In this document: positions 12,801 through 27,800 of the stretch, piece by piece
Position numbering within the stretch: position 1 is the stretch's first letter
Layout of the letters: each line of letters begins with the position of its first letter
DNA from: Lumbricus terrestris
Taxonomy: Eukaryota; Annelida; Clitellata; Crassiclitellata; Lumbricidae
Length of the DNA stretch: 64,000 bases
NCBI GenBank assembly: GCA_949752735.1
Contig: OX457046.1
Coordinates: 29,210,677-29,274,676 of the forward strand
Direction: 5' to 3'
Translations under genes and position numbers: made by a program
Notes under the pieces: model-generated
The model's input: only the letters and a program-made list of their open reading frames with translations
What the model was told of the DNA's origin: nothing
Databases searched by the model: none

Positions 12801-15800
12801 AATGATCAATATCACAGTCAAGTGCACTAACAAGTCAAAGGCATCTGATTGTTAAAGAAGAAACGAGCAAACGGAAAGTTAAGTTCACAATGTGAAAGGA
12901 AGCATATGAAACTGGAAATGAAGCCAAGAGCACTGGTCAGAGTAACAAAATTCTTATAAAGGGACCGTCTACAATGACGTCACACACCTAGGGAAGGAGG
13001 TCCCATATGTTATATCGTATGACTTTCGTGTTGATGCATGGCGAGGGGTTGGAGGTAAAAAATCGTCCACAATTGCATGACGTCATTTCTGATCGGCCAC
13101 AAAGTGCATTGTGATACTTCTATGGGCAGTGGAGTTACGAATGTACAATATCTTTTGCTAAGTCCGAGTGCAATGAGTCGTGAACAAAGGAAGTGTTTCA
13201 ACTATTTAGGATAATAAGCTCTTCATCATCTGAGAACAACATAAAGCGAGACGAAAGCAACGACGGCTAAGGCAGCAGCGACATGCAGTCCATTCAGACG
13301 ACTTCAGACAACAAACAAACACACCGAGAGACAAACAGAGAAAGAAAGATTTCCAACCGGTTCCAAAGAAGCAGAAACAGACACAGTACGATGACATTAA
13401 TCAAATGCTTCGCCCACACACACTCGAAGAATACTCAAGTCCAGACTGTGTTAAAGATGAATTCTTCAAGCAATAGCAATCAATAAATTTATGCTGGACT
13501 GGAATTCGATCACCCTATAAATGTTGTGAATATAATAACTGTTTTGGAACATCTTGAGTATTCTGTAGTCTTGATACAGACTAATACAGTAAAACAAATG
13601 TGCAGAAGAAATATCTCAAAAGCAGCAAGGTGCGACGCTATGTACCGTACGTAGCATGTCATTATTTTCCGTAACACGTGCACGGCATGCGTACGTTATT
13701 ATGCCGTACGTTGTTGGTATCAGTTAAAGGCGAAAATGATTTTATGCATTTTTGAAAATGATTAAACGTCAAACATAATTTGATTCTTATAGATTTTCAT
13801 TATAAAATTATCTTCTTTTAACTCAATGGTTATTCCGCAATTATTAATTGAAATAAAATTAACACTTGAGCCAGTTTCTTAGGCAAATGAAACAGCAAAC
13901 CTTAGCCTTTGATTAGCATATGGACCGATGAGCTGCCATTAAAATGTTAGGGTGGTCCTCTGGAGGGGAGGATACAGAGATTTTCGAAGGGGGCCAAAAT
14001 TTTTGGTGATCTTTGCCAGAAAAATCTGATGACCTTTTTTTCATCAGTCATCTTATCGTCATTTCTTGGGAATATACCTATGACCTCTCCAGTCCTATGC
14101 TACTTTTCCTCTCTCGCCGTATCCCGCTGCATTGACTTAAAGCTTGTTGAAAGCAAATGGGGGGGCACGTCCTATGCACTTTTGGAATGGGGCCATGGCC
14201 GGATTCCCCCCGGATCCGCCTCTGATCCTCTGTTAAAAGAAGTTGCCCATGCCTGGGCTAATTAATGTGAAAACGAGATTCCTTTGTTTATCGAGTCTGT
14301 AAACCATCACCATGCTCACTGTAACAATGTTTTGTCTTAGTCAATCACATTACAAAGTATCTTATATGAAATCACAATGCAATTGTTATAAGAGGTAACT
14401 ATGGTAATTTAAATCCTCTCTGAAGTCACAAAGCAATTACTATTTATCATAAGTGGTTACTATGGCTATTTATAGAAAAGTTTTATGAAATCACAATGCA
14501 ATTTTATAGACTCTGTGAAACCAATACCCTATTAAGAGGTTACTGTGGAAACTCATAGATTTCATGAAATCACAATGCATACATTATCATAAGAAGTTAA
14601 TATGACAATCTATGGCTTCTATGAAATCACAATACAATTATTATAAGCGGTTACCATGGAAACTTGAAACCTCCATGAAATACCCATCAAACAATTGTCA
14701 TGGGGGGGAGTAACTAAATATGGCAATTTATGGACTATATAAAGTCACAATGCAATTAATATTATAACAATTACTATGACAATTCAGAGTCTCTAAGATG
14801 TCACAATGCAATTATTATAAGTGTTTACTATGGCAACTTATAGCCTCTTTGAAATCAAAATACAATAATTACAAGAGGTTACCATGGCAACTTAAAGCCC
14901 ATATGAAATCACAATGCAATTATTATAAGATGGCTACTGAAGGTGTGTATGGAGCACCGATTCTGCCATAAATTCTGCAATGTTCAGTGCCATGGCACGT
15001 ACACTTTTAACGTACGCACATTGTACGCGTACGTCATTCCTTTCGATAATGTACGTACAGAATGCATACATTATTCTGTAAGTAATGCTAGGTCACATTT
15101 TTCAAGGAGACCACAGAGTTGTGTTTTGCCAAGAGTTATGGTCCGACATAATTTCTCAAGATGGTGACAGTGAAGCAAAGATTGATTATATTGATTAGGT
15201 TGATACAGGAATTTAGAATTTTATACAAGTGTATCTTTTAAGAGAACAAACTTCACAGCAACTCACTTTGCTGCAATGATAATGCTAAAGTCTAAAAGTG
15301 TCTACACTCAGGAGAATTTTTGTGTGAAGAAAACTAAGTCTGGAATTTAATCCTTTACAAATAAAATGGATTTTGAATTTTAACACTGAAGCTCTCAGAG
15401 GCACAAAATCTCATGAATCATGCACCAAAAGGAAATGATGAAAAGTACAAATAAATATATTGAAATAACAACTTTTAACAAAGGTAAAAAAATTAACCTA
15501 AACTCAGTTACACTCCATTTCTGATTAACTTGCATGAATGAAAGTTTACGATTAAGTGAAACAGTCCATAAAGCATAAGTCTACATTTGGTCCTTTGGGA
15601 TCATTTGAGCTTGAAACAACTTGTCATATTCACATCACGTGATCAACAACTTTCTTCACACACACACTCACACACAGGTAACTAGTCAAGATACTTCTGC
15701 ACTTGCAAGTTACCGGTAGCCTACTTTGAAAGCTGCAAAAGCTATTACAAAATCAAGCACGGTCCGCTACTTGCTAAGCGTAAAAGAGCAGACATCTTTT

Positions 15801-18800
15801 GATGCAAACGTGGACATCATACTTTGGCAGAATAAAACATAATCCAAGACAGGAAAAAAGGTGTTGAAATAAGCAAAAAGCAGAAAGCTGCCAAGCGAAA
15901 GGACCATCGCAAAGCCATGTTAGTTAAGCATTAGAAAGCTACAACGGTTGCAGCAGATCTTACTCGTCAAAAATTCGCTTGACAGCGTGAGTTGGACTTG
16001 TAGGACCACCAAACACTCCATTACAGCTTAAAAAACATTAAAAAAACATAGTTCCATATCCGATTACATAGCCAAAATTCATATTCCATAGCAACACTTA
16101 ATCTGTTTGAAATGCTTAACAACTAGCAAACATGAAGCAAATGCAGAATTTCCGTATGTAATCCAAAGGACGTAGCAGCTTAGGTTGTCACAAGTTTGTG
16201 ATAATGCTCATCAAAAGCTTTCAATTACTGCCATCGTAAACAAACCGCTGAACAACCAATAAACCAGGAGACAACCAAACTAAACAACCATCACACAAGA
16301 AAAAACAACCAGATAAGCATATATACGACCCAACCAATAAATCAATAAAGTCTAACATGCCAACCTAGCACATGTACTTCACATAGCATTCACAACCTGT
16401 ATGGTAAACTTTAACACAATCTTAGGTCTGTTGTTGTATAATTATATATCATTAGTACAGACAACAAATTCTGATCCACAAATACCGAAGTACACCTTTC
16501 ACCAAATGACAAATTACTGATGGCCAGAACAAACAGCATTAAGTGGTATAACAGTTCTAAAGTATTTTTGACATATATGCTTCATATTTTAGTATTAAAA
16601 TTATAGCTGATGCCAAAGGTGTTCAGTGAACTGGTTGCAGGACATTACTCATTACCATTTCGTAAATTGTAAATGAGAATTTATAAAGCGCCTCTTATAG
16701 TTCTAGCAATTCAGACATGCTCTCAGTATGATAGCCCCGAGTCAATAAGAAAGTCTTCACACAAAAAGGGATAAGAGTGGCACCCCAACTCAGATCTTAT
16801 TGCAGATTGAAGAAGGAAGGCTATACATTACGCATTATTAATACTTTTTAAATATTTCCCATCCTTTGAAAGAACTGCTATCAGTACAATGTGATAAATT
16901 ATAAACTACCACCAGTCTGCGAAAACTGTTTTTTGTGTATTACTAACTGCTACTATTATCAATAAAGGCCATCCAGCCGCCTGGATCAAATTGCCCTTAG
17001 GGCAGACAAAGTAACGAGGAAATCATGTTTAACAAGGATGCTTTAACTTATTTAAACATCATCATGTAAACCAAAGCGCAGTATAAATAGTTGGTCATCA
17101 TAAGAACATCCTTGTATATTGGATTTAGGATTTTGCGTGCTATTTTAAAACATTTGACTTTGATTGGCTCTATAGATGATGCAGCTTTATTACACCATGT
17201 CTGTAAAATATACATGGCATTGGTCTATTAAAGAATATTCTTATCGTATCTTATCTTATCTTTACTTTTGCAACTTAGACAAGTAATAATCCGAATATGA
17301 ATTTTAGCCTAGTTGAACAAGCATGAACATTTTAAAAGCATGAAAAACTTAACTTTTAAACATAGCAATACATACAGTCATAAAATTAACAATTGGTAGA
17401 GGTGGTCAAAGAGATGCATGACTCACCTGTCGACAGGTGACGTAGCTTCTGACGACTCGATCTCACTGTCGGAATCGCTGTCTGCAAATGATTGCAAAAA
17501 GCATCCGAAAAATTACTGTTCAGCTGTTCGTCAAGACTAATCCAGAGCAGTGGCAATTGTCATTGATAGGCTAAGTCAAAGTTAAGTAAGATTGAGATGC
17601 CGTGCTTGCATGCAACAAATAAAAAAATTTCTTGCAAACACACAAACACAATTCATTTATATAAAGTGCTTTTTGGTTATGCTCCATGTAAGAGCTGAAG
17701 CCAGCATATCTAGTCATTCTCATGACAAGCTGATCACTCCGATAATACCTTGACTAACAGAACAGGCTTACCACCGACACCTTAGACAATGACATACAGG
17801 TCTCACGACAATAACACCTCAGATAATGACACCTCAGACAGCGAAACTTCACACAATGACACCTCTGATAAATGCAGCACATAGACAGTGACCAACCATT
17901 TCGGTGACTTAGTAAACTGTCGTCTATTTCAATATCCACTTTGTCCTGGATGAGATACTGGAGCATATCCCGCTGGAACGTGCTATCCATGCGTTCCTGG
18001 TGAAGCTTAGCCATCAGCTCCTTGCTTTCCGCATCTTTTTGAGCAGCCAGTAAGCCCTAAAACACAAACAAACAAACAACTGATTTGAAAATTCTGATTA
18101 AACGGTACTGTATCATTACTGTAGTGTAGGTAATCAGGAATTTACTTCTTTTTTAGCCAGTCAATTAAAATCTATTTGCTAATATAAGACAAGGATAGCC
18201 AAGTCAAATTCAGTTTTTGTACTGCGTAATCATACTATTTTGATTTCAAACAATGCTACGCTACTCAAAAAATTCTCAACAGAGAAAACATTCAAGCGCC
18301 TCCGCAGTCTGCACGGCATTTTGGAAACAAAAATTCTTATAAAATTGAATGATCTTCAGCTCAGCTTGAAATCAACAAATAACTTCCAAAGAAAACTTAT
18401 GGCAAATAATCAGAAAGTCTGCAAATATATATAGAAAGGCCAATATTACCTTATTTATGATAAGAGAAACGCAGTGCTCCAGAAGGTACTTTGCCGACTC
18501 CAGAGAAGTACAGCTTCCGAGCAAGACAGCTGGATCGACATCATCCTCCTGGACAAATAAAGCATTTCAAAGTTAAACCAACGTACTTCCTTCTATCCTG
18601 TTATGCAGCCTGTTTTTGTCGTAAATTTCAATTCTGAACATGATGGCTAAACAATTGTGCACTCCAAAGTTATACAAAACTTTACGAGCATTCTTCTCGG
18701 AATTGAAATTCGAACAGCTGAACTTTATTTTTACTCAAGAACTTAGGACAGAAACAAGTCAAAACGGTAACGTTTGTGTCACTTTAAAGATGAGACGTTA

Positions 18801-21800
18801 CTCCTTAAAAATATTATTAGCCGTGTTGGCTAGGGTGCAGACACAGATTGTGCAGAAATCTTGAACCAGATTTCTTCCCTGGCAGGGATTTTAACACCAA
18901 CCTCACCATTTACAGCCCATCGAGTCTTAAGTGCCTTTCAATGCCCTGTTTTCTGTGAACGTTGTACTTGCCTTGCTCTCCTCCATCTGCATGATGTTAC
19001 TCTGACAGTCGTTGATGTTGTCTTGGATGTACGATATGTTCGCCTTCAGCGTTTCGATCTGGTCGCCGATGTCTCTTAGTGCGTCTCCATCCTGACAAAC
19101 AAGGAACGCACGCTGTCACAGTCTCGTGCTACAGGAGTCATCGGCGTCCGCAGACAATTTTGCAAGAGGGGCAAAACATATCAATTGGTAAGAGTTAAAT
19201 TTAGCATACCTGGAAAAATGCTACATAGGAAATTAAGAAGATGATGTTTTTTACAGAATTTTCCACATGCAAATTTCCCAGTTTCACTTTGTGTATAATT
19301 TGCGTCACGAGTGCTTTAGTGCGAAAGAATGTGTTAATAGCCAAAATGTTGCGTCAGTATCACAACTGTTGTGAGAATTGAGTGATCAGGATTAGAAATC
19401 AATTATTAAATCATGGAAAAGACAATTTCTCTGATAGATAAAAGTCAGTATATGGTGCTCAATCAAACTATTTGGTATCGGTAATTCAGTATCCAGTAAT
19501 CCAGAGCACGGGGAAGACCAAGGAGGCGCTGGATGGACGATGTCTGTGACTGGACTGGACTATCACCTGTGGACCGTGTCAGATGGGTGCAGGACAGAGA
19601 GGAATGGAGGAAGCTGCTGTCGTTGTCTCTGGTCTCAGACCCTCAGGAATGAAGGTGGACAGCATCATCATCAATTCAGTATGAGCACTATCAACCTAGG
19701 TTGATAGTGCTCGTTGATAGTGCACATACTGAATTGATGATGATGCTGTCCATCCATTACAGACTCCAAAGAAGAGTGCTCAGTCCCTCAAGCTAGACCT
19801 TTGCCTCGGCATATGATGATGGGAAGCCAGTCCTCTCCTCGCCATCTTGTCTTCCCACTGAGAGTGTAGCATTAAAAACCAAATTACAGTTCTCATTGGA
19901 ATTTGAATCCAGACCTCTTGGCTGACTATCCAACATTAACCACTGTGCTACTGAGAAACCATAGTCTATGAAACATCACGGAAGACAAAGAAAGATGGAA
20001 AACATACGGCTTTGTCTGCAATCAGCTTCTCCTGTTTCCTCAGGAACCTCTCCAGCTTTTTGCCGAGATGCTCTCGTTGCTGGAAATGCGTAAAACAATC
20101 GTCTCGTCAATGTACGCAGATGATAGTATATCACATTTATATGTCTCTATCAAAATGATATATTATATTTTATAATGTAAAAGTCTTTGAACACTAAAGA
20201 ATCAAGACAAGATATCATCCATACAGGAACACTTTGATGTGTACCTAAAAGGTGTCACCCAAAAGGTGTCACCCAAAAAGTGTTACCCAAAAGGTGTTAC
20301 CCAAAAGGTGTTACCCAAAAGGTGCTGCCCAAAGTGTCTCAATACAGACATGCTTACATGATCACCACCAGTTTCCAACATCAGCAATTTGGCAGCTATG
20401 GGTTTGAATAAATGATCTACATCATACATACTTACATAGCCATTTTGTCATGCCCATTGTTCCTAACAGCTCTAGTCGCAGCTATGTTATGCCCTCATTT
20501 ACATAATCTTCCTTTGTTTTATGCAGTACATAAACAGAAATATGCACACACTGTATGACAACATAAAACAATTTCTGCCTCCACATGAACAAATGTCTCC
20601 ATTTACTCGAGCTCAGCTTTCTAACTGGTGATAAATACATCCTACTTATTTGCTGCTCTCAAAACCAAATTCTGTTCTCGTGCCCTTCTAATCCAATCTA
20701 TAATATTGATAAAATTTGTAAAGCGCTTCTCACAGCAGAGCTATTTGGGTGCTCACAGTGTGACAGGCCCATGAAACGCGAAAGGTCTCCAAGCAGCGAA
20801 AAGATGCAGGTGATTTCCCCACCAGAATCCTGCCTTGCGCACTGAAAGCGCCTCTGAACGGCTCACATTATTAGAGGTCCTTTATCAACCTCTTAATACA
20901 ATACAATATAAACATTAAACAACCATAAAAAGTCCCTTGCCTTGATCCAACGTTCCATATCTTTCTCCATATGTCCGATCGTCTGCTTCTTCGTGATGAT
21001 GCTGGATACCTGGAAAAGATTACAAGAGCACAGTGTAACCGAAATCTATAGACAAAACCAGTATTTCTGAAAAATGTAAGGACACAGCAGTTTTCCTCTG
21101 CTTTGCAACTCCTAATACCGCTGCAAAAGCAGCAAAGTAACTGCTAATTAATTAGTACCTAGGCCTCACACATCTGCATCTGTGGCTGAAAACCTGTTGC
21201 TTCACGAGAAATTGACAAATCCAGCAATTACTTGGTAATTAATAATAATAATAATAATCTTCATTTCTTTATATTTATAACTGACACAACACAGATTGAT
21301 CACAATTCAAAGAAGTATAATTAAACTGTTTGGCACCCTGCAAGGTTCCATCAACCCTAAACTCGTTTTACAATTGCCTCAAGAGATTTGGAAGGCTGAG
21401 GCAATCATGTGGGGTCAGCAGCAGGTATCGAACCTTTGCCCTCATGATCTTCGTGCAAGCATGCTACCATTAAAACCATACCCCCATCAGACAATTTTCA
21501 TGCTAAGATTTAGTAGTCATTTACCGCCAAAGACAGTACAACAGCAGTCAGTAAAAACTCTAACAACTTTCAAGTGATTGATGCACAAGTCGAAATCAAT
21601 CCAAAAGGGTCGAATGGACCAGCTGTCAGCTGCAGTCAAAGCGTTCGAAGTAAACGAGTTATCCGATGAACACCGTCGGCAAGTCTTCTTAACAGTGTAG
21701 TAAATGGTTCGGGAAATGACATACCTTCGCTTGTTACATGTTAAACGACACTGCCACATCAGAGATGATTAGTGTCGCTCTCCTCCTTTATCCAGGCTTG

Positions 21801-24800
21801 GGACTGGTACAGGCAGAGTTCAACCAGTGGTGGAGTTCTGTCGTACCTTCAGTCATTAAAAGGTTAACACAAACTTCTCCAAAATTCATTCATTCATTCA
21901 TTCAAAAATTTATATAGCGCTTCTTCAAGGGAACTACTCAGAAGCGCTCCCGACTCTAGCACGGCAAACATGTCGCACTCACTCACCGACTTTTCCAGGT
22001 TATCCCAGATGGCTTTGGAGGTCTTCGGATTACACTTGGACCGCTTTGTCCTCGCTTTCGACAAATGGTGAGAACCAATTGGATTGACAGGCACTGAAAA
22101 AAGATGTTCAACAAGAAAAAATACTTCAAAGACTAAACATAATTGTACAATTAATCATTTTAAACTACACCAGGATTTTAAACTCCAGACTCACAATCAG
22201 ATTCTATGGTAAAAAGACTGTATAGTGGAAGCGTAAGCATGAAAACTGAATTCCAACAATGGAACAGCTTTTCCTAAGAGAGAATTTTGACTGCACAAAG
22301 GTATTTGATGGTGCCCTTGGAGTGGAAGTCCAGCCTCAGTCTGAGGACTTCACAGACTTCAAGCGATTACATTGCCATTGAAAGGTTAATGATGACATCA
22401 AAGTCAATAGCATACCTACCAGTTGAAAAAATCGTTCTTTATTCCTGTACGTACTGCGTACTCATAGTCAGTAAACTTGAATCTAAGAAGGCTTCAGACA
22501 GGTTCTCATGAATAACTTCCTCAAAATTGTTTCACATGCAGTTCATACAGGAGTCTCAAACTCACAATAATTAACTTGTAATTGTAATCACAAATCTATA
22601 TGGCGCCACTTCAAGGTAGACTCATCAAAGGCGTTCCAAGTCTAAGACAATAAAACCATAATGGAGCAAAATGGTCTTCAAGCGCTTGCGGGAAAGAGGA
22701 AGAGAGAGAGGCTGAGAAGCTCCTGTTGCAGGTTCTTAGGCAGCCACTTCTAGGACGATGGACTGAAAACAGTTAAATAAATTATTAATTGGATCATAGA
22801 ATTGCATTCTACCCAAAAAAACAGTCCCACATACCAACATCAAATAAATAAAAAATCAAGTGACAACAGCCAATTAAAATTCATACAGATTCTTTCCAAT
22901 TGGAAAATCAAACATTTTTCAAGAAGTGAGTGGTATACCTGTTGGTTCCTTCTCGTATTTTCCAGTTCGCCCGGCAGCCTTCAACGACATGGCAGGTCGC
23001 TGTCGTCGTCTCAACGATTCCACCTTAGATAACATCATCAGACACAAACACAACAATTAGTTAACATCATCATCATCATCATTATTACTATTGTTATTAT
23101 CATTATTATTGTTATTATCATTACTATTTCATTATTATTATCATTATTATTAATATTATTATCATAATTATTATTATTATTATTATTATAACGTCACATT
23201 ATAATTGTAATTATCTGACAAATCCTGGTTGGACAAAAAGAAACGTGGAGGCAACGGCATTAGAGCGCAGAATGGTGATTGATAAGCGCTAGATAGATAA
23301 CAAGTTTCAATATTATTATAATTATTTTATATTATTACTATTATTATCATTATTATTATTTTATTATAATCATCAGTATTATTATCATTACTATTAAAAA
23401 CTTATAATAAAAATAATAATAATTATTATTATAATTATTATATATTATATTTTTTACCCGAGGTATATATGATCCCTCAGGTTTTTATTACTATTATTCT
23501 ACTCAGATCTTAAAATGAAAGATTCGATGCTGGAAAGGAAGGCCACTGACTTCCTCCTGTTTCCGCTTCAGAATAAGTTCCCTCTGTCGTTTCTCTGACT
23601 CCAGGGTCTTGATGTGGCTGTCCTTCTGCCTCTGCTCCTTCTTCAGCTGGTTGATCTCCTTGTTGCGCTGAACCTCGGCAGTCCGGTTCTTTGTCGTCTC
23701 CTCGCGGATCTTGTTCATCAGCTGAACCTAAATGAAGAACATACAACAACGAATGAACGGTTCAAAATAGCATCAGAAATGAACGAATTCATGCAGTTCT
23801 TAGGTATAGAATCCAATTAGCACAGAATCCGTCATATGCTCCACTCTTGCTCCTAGATCAACGCATGGAGCACTTAATTTTTCCATGTACAACCCAGGAC
23901 ATCTGCAACCTAATTCTTGGTTGACTGGAATGTTGTTCTTGTGCTATGTACTGCATAATTTAGGTTGCTTGGGCATCTTCAGAGTCAAGTTTCTTCATTC
24001 AAAAAGAAGAATGAAGAAATTTATTTAGTGCTCGTTGTTCTTCCTACCTTCAGTTTCTTCATTTCACCGAGATCATGTTGAAGCGCCTTGAACTGCTTCT
24101 CATAATGCGACTGGTTGCGAACGAGCTTTGTATGTTCCTTCTTGGCTGCTTCCAGCTTCTTCAGCTCATTCTGCATATCGTTGAGCTTCTTCTCGTACTC
24201 CTCGCGAACCTTGTTCGCCTTGTCCTGCGAGTGAGACTCGACATCTCCTGGGAAAAAAATGCATTGACATTAAAAAGACACCACGGAAAAACTGCGCAGA
24301 CAGCAATCATACATGGACGCCCGCAGAAAGTCTTGCAGAAGGGGGCAAAATACAGTGGTCACGGTAAAACATTTTGGGAAAAGATTGAAAATGCAAAGCA
24401 GGAAATTAAGAGCATGGGTATTTTCAAAGAGGTCTCTAAATGTAAATTTCTCAGTTTCATTCCGATTATAATATCATTAGTTTTTTGTGCAACAAAACAT
24501 TTTAGAAACTGACGATTAATTAAGCCAAGTAGGTAGTTAATTAAAGAACTACGGTAAGCTTCAATCTTCCATGGGGCAAGTGTCCCATCTTGCAGTACCT
24601 AATCTAGATGTCTCTGGGGGTGAAAGGGGGGAGTACCGGAGTAATGACATCACCCCCAAGAAATATCTTGAGCTGTTATCAACATGCATATAGAAAATAT
24701 TTCCCGCCCACAGAAAATTTGTATATGTATGATTTCCCCCACAGAAAATCAGACAGGCATGGAGTGAAATGTAAGATCTGTCTGTTTTTTGGGGGAAATT

Positions 24801-27800
24801 CGAAGAGTAGGACTGAAAAAGGCCATCAGATTTTAAAGTATGGAACTTAATATCTTTCTCGGAAATTTTGGTGAAAGACTAAAAAAGGTCTGCAGGAAAA
24901 AAAGACCGGTGAAAAGGTGTCATCGGTATCTGGCTCAGCGGTTCCCGTTACCCACCAATCCACCCAAAACAGCACTTTCCCCGTCCCCCTCCAGAAACAT
25001 GAATTCCCTCCTAAAGCAGGGGGACTGCCCATCCTGCTCCTAAGTGTGGGCGCCCACGCAGTCATAAGCTAGAATCCAAAGTAATAACATATAATTGACA
25101 TTGTCAACTGACTACACAGCCCACACATAGTCAAAGTTAAATCAAAATTTAGAACAAGCCATAAAACTCACAAAATGGCATGAAAACCTCAATATTTCGG
25201 ATTTCATAATTTCATTGTTATTTGCTTATATCACTAATTCGCGCATTACTAATCAACTGCTATGCTTTAACATGTTCACCGCCCAGTACGAGATATCTCG
25301 TACCGGATTCAGTCATTTAACATGGCGTGTAGGCGGTGAACGTGTTAATAATATGCTGTAAAGAAACCATCCAAAGTCAGCCAACAATCCTTACACATTA
25401 ATAATTAGCTTTAGGCATTTATGGCAACAACCTATCTTGCCGCAAGGCTAAAAAAAGTGCAAACAAAATAGAGGCAACCTACACAAGGCTAGCCTCTCCT
25501 CACACACACAATTAGGCTTATCAATGCAAGGTCAACATCCCATGAAACTCCAGAAGTTATAAATGTGGGATATGCAGAGACCAAAGAGACCAGTAAATAA
25601 TTGTAATTGAACATTTATATAGCGCCACTCACAGATTCAGTGGCGCTAAAAGCTTATTACTGCGCAATGCTGTCAGTGAATGTCCCATGGTTGCAAGTGA
25701 GTAGGCATATCCTCCAAAAGCTTTTACTTTTCAAGCCCCCGACTTAAAATAAAATAAACATGACCGATAGTTTAAGTCTACTAGACAGAGATTAAAGGAG
25801 CCCTTTAATTAAAAAAACCCATGTTAATGGGGTTAGTGGGTACAAGTGTAACATAGTTTGGAAGATAATTTCATATTAGAGGGCCTGGACATTTTATGGA
25901 GAATATCTGTCTTGAAGTTCCAGAATGAATAAATAAATAAACAGTCAGCAAGAATTTTACACAAAATAATTTACTCAATAAATTGCTTACACGTAAAAAG
26001 CAGAACTTCTGTAGCTGAGACATAATATCATTATCCGTTAATAAAACCTATTTCATTGATTGAGGTCACAGACATGTATTGTAATAACAAGATGTCTCCA
26101 GAGCATATGCTGCATACATGGCTAACACATTCGAGCAGTTCAAACCGAAAGTAATGAATTATCTACAGCAACGTACCGAGCATTGAATTCACAACAATAT
26201 ACATCACAGTAACGATAACACGTAAACCATCTGTGACCAGCGATCACGTAACAGTAGACGCCGATCTCACGTTAACACGCAACTAATGCCTGCATTGACC
26301 ACTACATGCTTCTGAGTATAGCCAACGAAAACCTTTCTGATCACCTGTCTTCAGCAACCCACTCATAACAATTGTTGCTTCATGTTGCATAGATTCGTGC
26401 GCCGGACAGCCTTGCAGGCAAATCAGCATCAGACTGTTTATTGATTGCCGCAGTCTGTGTACTACAAAGGCCTGATCAGCAGCACACACACCTGTCTGGA
26501 TCTCTTCCATACAAGCCAGTGACATTATTTCAGTCAGCAGGCTTTCAACAGCTCGCCTAAATGCACCCGCCATTGAATATCACAGACTTCATAACTATGT
26601 GCAATACACACATGGTTAAAATTACTTACAGGTATCAACGGCTATACAAGTTTCTTAAATTGATCCGTATAAATAGTCACATACAAGCATACACACATAA
26701 TGCACATTTACACACATATATAAATCCCAAAATAGAATATTTAGAAATAGAATATAATATATAATTATGTATAAAAAATTGTATATACATAATACCACAA
26801 ATTAAAATACAAATATTCATTCATTCAATTACAAAAACCTGACAAACTGCAGTAAATATTATTACATGAAATAAGATGAAACTTGCGATAACCAAGTTAA
26901 AAAAAAGTCGACTGTGCAACTGTATGGCAGCCTGCTAGGCTCCGATCAGTCTGCTGCAGGGTTATGGCTGAATAATAAACAAACAAAAACTTACACAATA
27001 TCCATTATACATACATCACGTGTACAAATGCATCCCTTTGTTGCAAGTTAGTGTGGGCATATCCTCCAAAAGCTTATTACTTTTCAAGCCCCCAACTTAT
27101 AATAAAATAAACATTCATGACCGATAGTTTAAGTCTATTAGACAGAGATTAAAAAGACCTAGAAAGTTAATTTAAAAGAACCCAGGTTAATGGTGGTACA
27201 TGTGTAACATACTTTGGAAGATAATTTCATATTAGAGGGCCAGGATATTTTATGGAGAATATCTGTCTTGAAGTTCCAGAATAACAATAGTATCCTTCCC
27301 GCTCAATCTCATACTCCACCAGTTAGCCACACACACACACCAAACACAGAAAAAACAGGAAATGGATGCACGAGCACTTGTTTTAGCACTCCTTCAAGAT
27401 TTCTACTCTGAGGCCCTCCTGATTAAAGCGTGGACACTGAATCGACGATTCACGCTGAAGCGCATGAGCAATTGTGAGTGAAGAGCTATCACTGATCAGA
27501 GCTAGGACTGATCAGGGTACTTACCCGGCGGCATAAAGAGGATTCAAACCAGCAATCTTCCGGCCGCAAGGTACCAAACATTCCCCTACACCACCACACC
27601 CCAAATGAAGCAGAAAATCACACAAACGTCAACTACTATCTCGACTGTCAGCAAGAGCTTAAGAAAAATAAACAGACTTACCAAGACTTGACAGGACATG
27701 GTCTCTTTCCAGCTGCGTCTCCTTTATCTTATTCTCAAGAGCGACGAGCTTCTCCTCGTAGTGGACCTTGAGCGTGTGAAGGCGCTTCTGGCTCAGCTCT

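Larger units (their letters stand above)
10264..17426 (-). other. Intron between exons 25 and 26 (about 7.2 kb)
   Basis: Apart from the L2 tails, foldback, AATC run and satellite listed separately, I see no exon: exon 25 ends AG and exon 26 starts A, so none is needed. Clusters of TACGTACG-like motifs occur at 13640-13710 and 14995-15060 without clear element ends. A LINE-like 3' end with TCTTATCTTATC is at 17130-17262. Confidence 0.7.

Noticed and set aside
13010..14265. ORFs of 60-80 codons on both strands as small genes
   Set aside because: No conserved motif, no splice context and no supporting composition.
24075..24512. 145-codon plus-strand ORF
   Set aside because: Leucine-rich antisense shadow of coiled-coil exon 16.
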